Positions 61,560-64,000 of a stretch of 64,000 nt of DNA are shown here, one piece after another. The stretch's first letter is position 1; every line of letters starts with the position of its first letter. This DNA is from Mesorhizobium comanense (GTDB taxonomy: Bacteria; Pseudomonadota; Alphaproteobacteria; Rhizobiales; Rhizobiaceae). A program made the translations under genes and the position numbers. The notes beneath the pieces are model-generated. The model saw nothing but the letters and a program-made list of their open reading frames with translations, was not told where the DNA came from and searched no databases. Location of the stretch: the NCBI RefSeq assembly GCF_005503535.1, contig NZ_SCNN01000009.1, forward strand, positions 124,001 to 188,000. Reading direction: 5' to 3'.

Positions 61560-62006
61560 ATGGTTCAGAACCTCATTTCAAGGGTCAGAAGGCGCGAGTT
61601 CCGAACAAGCACTTCGGGGACTTCGGCGGTCGAGTTCGCCTTGTTGTCACCGCTCTTCATGCTTCTCCTACTCGGAATGGTTGCGTACGGCATATATTTC
61701 GGGGCTGCCAACTCGATCCAGCAGATTGCCGCCGACGCTGCCCGCACCGCAATTGCCGGAGTGAACCAGACCGAACGTCAGACGCTCGTGGCGAGTTATC
61801 TCGCCAACAACGCGGCCGGCTACCCTTTCGTGGACGCGACAAAAATAACCTACCAGGCCAATGACAGCGTGGCCGACGGAAGCCAGTTCGTGGTGTCTAT
61901 CCAGTACGACGCGCGCAACCTGCCGATCTGGAATCTGTTTCCGGGCATAGCCATGCCGGGAACGACGATCACACGTCAGTCCACGATCAGGGTCGGGGGT
62001 ATCTGA
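61560..62006 (+). CDS. TadE-like pilus/pseudopilin protein
   Basis: A 148-residue protein, start set at MVQNLISRV; ATG at 61548 or a TTG at 61491 are alternatives. The TadE signature STSGTSAVEFALLSPLFMLLLLGMVAYGIYFG (residues 18-49) contains the Glu of the prepilin-like cleavage motif and a long hydrophobic helix, followed by a small periplasmic domain. TadE-type proteins are minor pseudopilins of Flp/Tad pili. The gene abuts the TadG-like gene with no gap. No other tad or cpa gene is in the window. Confidence 0.85.
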   Translation: MVQNLISRVRRREFRTSTSGTSAVEFALLSPLFMLLLLGMVAYGIYFGAANSIQQIAADAARTAIAGVNQTERQTLVASYLANNAAGYPFVDATKITYQANDSVADGSQFVVSIQYDARNLPIWNLFPGIAMPGTTITRQSTIRVGGI

Positions 62007-63773
62007 ATGCTGCGGCGGGCGTGCAAAGGAATTGGCCGGCTTGCCCGCTCGCTCTCGAGCGACAGGAGGGCGAACTTCGCCGTGATGACGGCCTTGAGCG
62101 CCCCGGTGGCGTTGGCGCTCGCGGCGGTCGCCATAGATGAAGCCTCCATCTTCACGGAGCGCCGGGAAGCCCAAGCCATGGTCGACCTGGCCGCGATCAC
62201 CGCCGCCTCGAACATCAGTAATGTCAACACCGCCGTTGTTACCACGCTCACCGACAACGGCATGCCCGGCGTTGTCGTCCAGGGCACGGGTCAGACCATT
62301 CCGGCGGCCGTGGGCAAAACAGTTGTCACGGTCACCCCAGGCCAATACCTGGCATCCAACAGCAATGTGGGCCAGCGCTTCCAGGCGGGCGTTACCCCCT
62401 ACAACGCCGTCCGGGTCACCCTGGCCAAGATTCCCAACCGCTATTTCGCAAGCTCGCTGATCCCCACTCCCGTCATCGGCACCCAGGCAACCGCGGCCAT
62501 CACGCCGATGGCGACGTTCTCGGTCGGTTCAAGGCTGCTTAGCCTGAACGGCGGCATTCTGAACTCGCTTCTCAGCAAGCTGATCGGCGGCAACATCTCG
62601 CTCAGCGTCATGGACTACAATGCCCTGGTCTCGGCCGACGTCGACGTGCTTTCCTTCATGAGCGCGCTGGCGACCCAGTTGAACCTGACCGCGGGCACCT
62701 ATTCGGACGTGCTAGCGTCGAAGGCGACGATCGGCCAGATCGCTACCGCCATGGCCAACGTTCCCGGGCTGGACGGAACAAGCGCCCTCGCCTTGCAGAC
62801 GATCGCTAACAAGGCCACCAGCACGGTCAAGATACCGCTCAGCGCCCTTGTTGATCTTGGCGGCGTCGGCAGCCTGGCGGTGGGGCAAAGGCCTCCCGGT
62901 CTCGGGGTCGCCGCGAGCGCGATCGGGATGCTGAACGCCGGCGCGGTGCTGGCGAACGGCACGAACCAGGTCTCGCTCGATCTCGGTGCCACCATTCCCG
63001 GGCTTACCAACACACAGCTTCTCATCGCCATCGGCCAACCCATGCAATCCTCGCCCTGGCTGGCGATCGATCAGGTTGGTACGACGGTGCGCACCGCACA
63101 GACGCGCATCAAGCTTACCGCGAGCGTCACCGTCGGCAATTCCGGATTAAGCGGCGGTGTCAGTCTGGTGTCCGTCAGCCTGCCCCTCAGCGTGGAAGTC
63201 GCCTATGCGCAGGCCACACTGACCGGCATTACCTGTCCGAACGGACCTTCCAGCATCCAGGTTTCTATCGCCGCCCAGCCAGGCATCGCGGCGCTCCGCC
63301 TTGCCACCAGTAACACCGACGGCAACCCAACAGCCTTCGCGGACTTCACCAGGCCGCAGACGTTCTCAAACGCTCAGATCGCGGCGATCCAGCTTCTGCT
63401 CCTTCCCGTGCTGTCAGTGAACGGTTCGGCGGCGGTCAACATCACGAACAATTCGCCCCAGACGCTGACCTTCAACGCCACCGACATCGCCAACAAGACG
63501 ACAAAGACCGTTTCCACCCGCAACATCACGCAGTCGCTAACATCGTCACTGCTCACCAGCTTGCAGCTTACGATCAATTTGTTGGGCCTTCCCCTGGATT
63601 TGACCGCACTGCTCAATATCGTGACGCCGCCAGTGGTGGCGTTATTGAATGGCGTGACAGCACCGGTCGACAACTTGCTTTACAATCTGCTTTCGGCGCT
63701 CGGCGTCAGCGTCGGCTCGGCGGACGTCAGGGTTACCGGCGCGACTTGCGGGCGCGCGGTTCTGGTCCAGTAA
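62007..63773 (+). CDS. TadG-like pilus-associated protein
   Basis: A 588-residue protein. The N-terminus (SDRRANFAVMTALSAPVALALAAVAIDEASIFTERREAQAMVDLAAI) carries the Glu/Asp pattern and helix of TadG-type minor pseudopilins. The remaining 500 residues are Ser/Thr/Leu/Ala-rich beta-type sequence with long hydrophobic stretches near the C-terminus (LLTSLQLTINLLGLPLDLTAL, ALLNIVTPPVVALL). No von Willebrand domain is seen. It is translationally adjacent to TadE. It probably sits in the periplasm or on the outer surface as part of a pilus system. Confidence 0.8.
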   Translation: MLRRACKGIGRLARSLSSDRRANFAVMTALSAPVALALAAVAIDEASIFTERREAQAMVDLAAITAASNISNVNTAVVTTLTDNGMPGVVVQGTGQTIPAAVGKTVVTVTPGQYLASNSNVGQRFQAGVTPYNAVRVTLAKIPNRYFASSLIPTPVIGTQATAAITPMATFSVGSRLLSLNGGILNSLLSKLIGGNISLSVMDYNALVSADVDVLSFMSALATQLNLTAGTYSDVLASKATIGQIATAMANVPGLDGTSALALQTIANKATSTVKIPLSALVDLGGVGSLAVGQRPPGLGVAASAIGMLNAGAVLANGTNQVSLDLGATIPGLTNTQLLIAIGQPMQSSPWLAIDQVGTTVRTAQTRIKLTASVTVGNSGLSGGVSLVSVSLPLSVEVAYAQATLTGITCPNGPSSIQVSIAAQPGIAALRLATSNTDGNPTAFADFTRPQTFSNAQIAAIQLLLLPVLSVNGSAAVNITNNSPQTLTFNATDIANKTTKTVSTRNITQSLTSSLLTSLQLTINLLGLPLDLTALLNIVTPPVVALLNGVTAPVDNLLYNLLSALGVSVGSADVRVTGATCGRAVLVQ

Positions 63774-63790
63774 AAAGTGATCGGCGTGCC

Positions 63791-63820
63791 GTTCCGGTGC
63801 GCAAGGCGGGCGGCCGGAAC
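63791..63820. terminator. weak hairpin between tadG and the alpha-glucosidase gene
   Basis: GTTCCGG (63791-63797) and CCGGAAC (63814-63820) form a 7-bp stem with a 16-nt loop between the two convergent stops. No T tract. Confidence 0.3.
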
Positions 63821-63825
63821 CCCAA

Positions 63826-63999
63826 TCAGTCCAGTTGGCCCATAAACCAGCCGAGCGCGGGCAAGGACAGGGAGTTCTCCTCGACCGGACCTCCCGCCAG
63901 CACGGCCGTGACCGTTCCGGCGCCCCGCGGCAATGGCCAATCGACCCCCTCGGAAGCGAAATTGAAAACGCAGAGTAGCCTCTCGTCGCCGCCTTCGCG
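63826..63999 (-). CDS. alpha-glucosidase C-terminal fragment (cut by window edge)
   Basis: The last 57 residues and TGA stop of a minus-strand gene running off the right edge, too short to be listed as a full frame. It reads REGGDERLLCVFNFASE, then VDWPLPRGAGTV and ENSLSLPALGWFMG at the end. This matches the C-terminal all-beta domain of rhizobial GH13 alpha-glucosidases (AglA-like), which splits sucrose, maltose or trehalose-type sugars. Family call moderately strong; the 5' part is outside the window. Confidence 0.65.
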   Translation of the reverse strand, partial: REGGDERLLCVFNFASEGVDWPLPRGAGTVTAVLAGGPVEENSLSLPALGWFMGQLD

Positions 64000-64000
64000 G

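Noticed and set aside
1..64000. CRISPR array, prophage or insertion sequence
   Set aside because: No regularly spaced repeats, transposase or integrase frame, or structural phage cluster could be found; the DUF3168 gene is isolated.

Overview
This is a GC-rich chromosomal window from an alphaproteobacterium of the order Hyphomicrobiales (Rhizobiales), most likely Mesorhizobium or a close relative in the Phyllobacteriaceae. The assignment rests on gene content: a MucR/Ros regulator with a Cys-Asp-His2 finger of the kind known from M. loti, DUF5330, DUF1491 and DUF2336 proteins, a TIGR03808 Tat-exported repetitive protein, a betI-betC choline-sulfate operon, a Rhizobium-type (ReAV-like) L-asparaginase, and the intergenic palindromes common in this group. 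No prophage, insertion sequence, CRISPR array or rRNA operon is visible. One tRNA gene, tRNA-Pro(CGG), is present.

Region by region. 0-1 kb holds a small exported protein and an orphan phage/GTA-type DUF3168 gene. 1.1-9.8 kb is a catabolic-looking block: a MhpD-like hydratase, a four-gene polyamine-type ABC importer, a LysR regulator, and a divergent pair made of an AbgB-like M20 amidohydrolase and a guanidino-group-modifying (ADI/DDAH-fold) enzyme. 10-18 kb is envelope and signalling: a class A penicillin-binding protein, DUF1214 and DUF1254 membrane proteins, DUF2336, DUF1491, a peptidoglycan-binding protein and a DivJ/PleC-like histidine kinase. 18.4-31.3 kb is housekeeping and stress: DUF5330, SufE, MucR, oligopeptidase B, a LysE exporter, a SET protein, a LON-domain protein, cytochromes c, Fe-superoxide dismutase, a branched-chain aminotransferase, a haloacid dehalogenase, an L,D-transpeptidase and a HerA-like ATPase.

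31.6-38 kb holds the two methylmalonyl-CoA mutase subunits, an AbrB/Doc toxin-antitoxin pair with its own promoter and tandem operators, a GreA-family factor and the TIGR03808 protein. 38.7-43.2 kb is a LysR-controlled cluster (amidohydrolase, Rieske protein, HD-domain protein with a PhnZ/MIOX-like ligand set) followed by a convergent asparaginase and thiolase. 43.4-49.7 kb is the choline-O-sulfate to glycine betaine operon (betI-betC-PLP dehydratase-betA-betB), with a palindromic operator upstream of betI. The dehydratase is an unexpected insertion. 49.7-53.5 kb makes GDP-mannose, including a guanylyltransferase fused to an AGE-fold epimerase/isomerase domain. 53.7-55.8 kb has the tRNA, a small lipoprotein and an exported protein with a transglutaminase-like Cys/His/Asp arrangement. 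55.8-61.3 kb is an oligopeptide ABC importer. 61.5-63.8 kb is a TadE/TadG pair, and the window ends inside an alpha-glucosidase gene.

Most likely places for new biology: the amidohydrolase/Rieske/HD-oxygenase cluster, the hydratase/ABC/AbgB/guanidino-enzyme block, the PLP dehydratase inside the bet operon, and the transglutaminase-like exported protein. All functions are inferred from reading the sequence; no database search was run.
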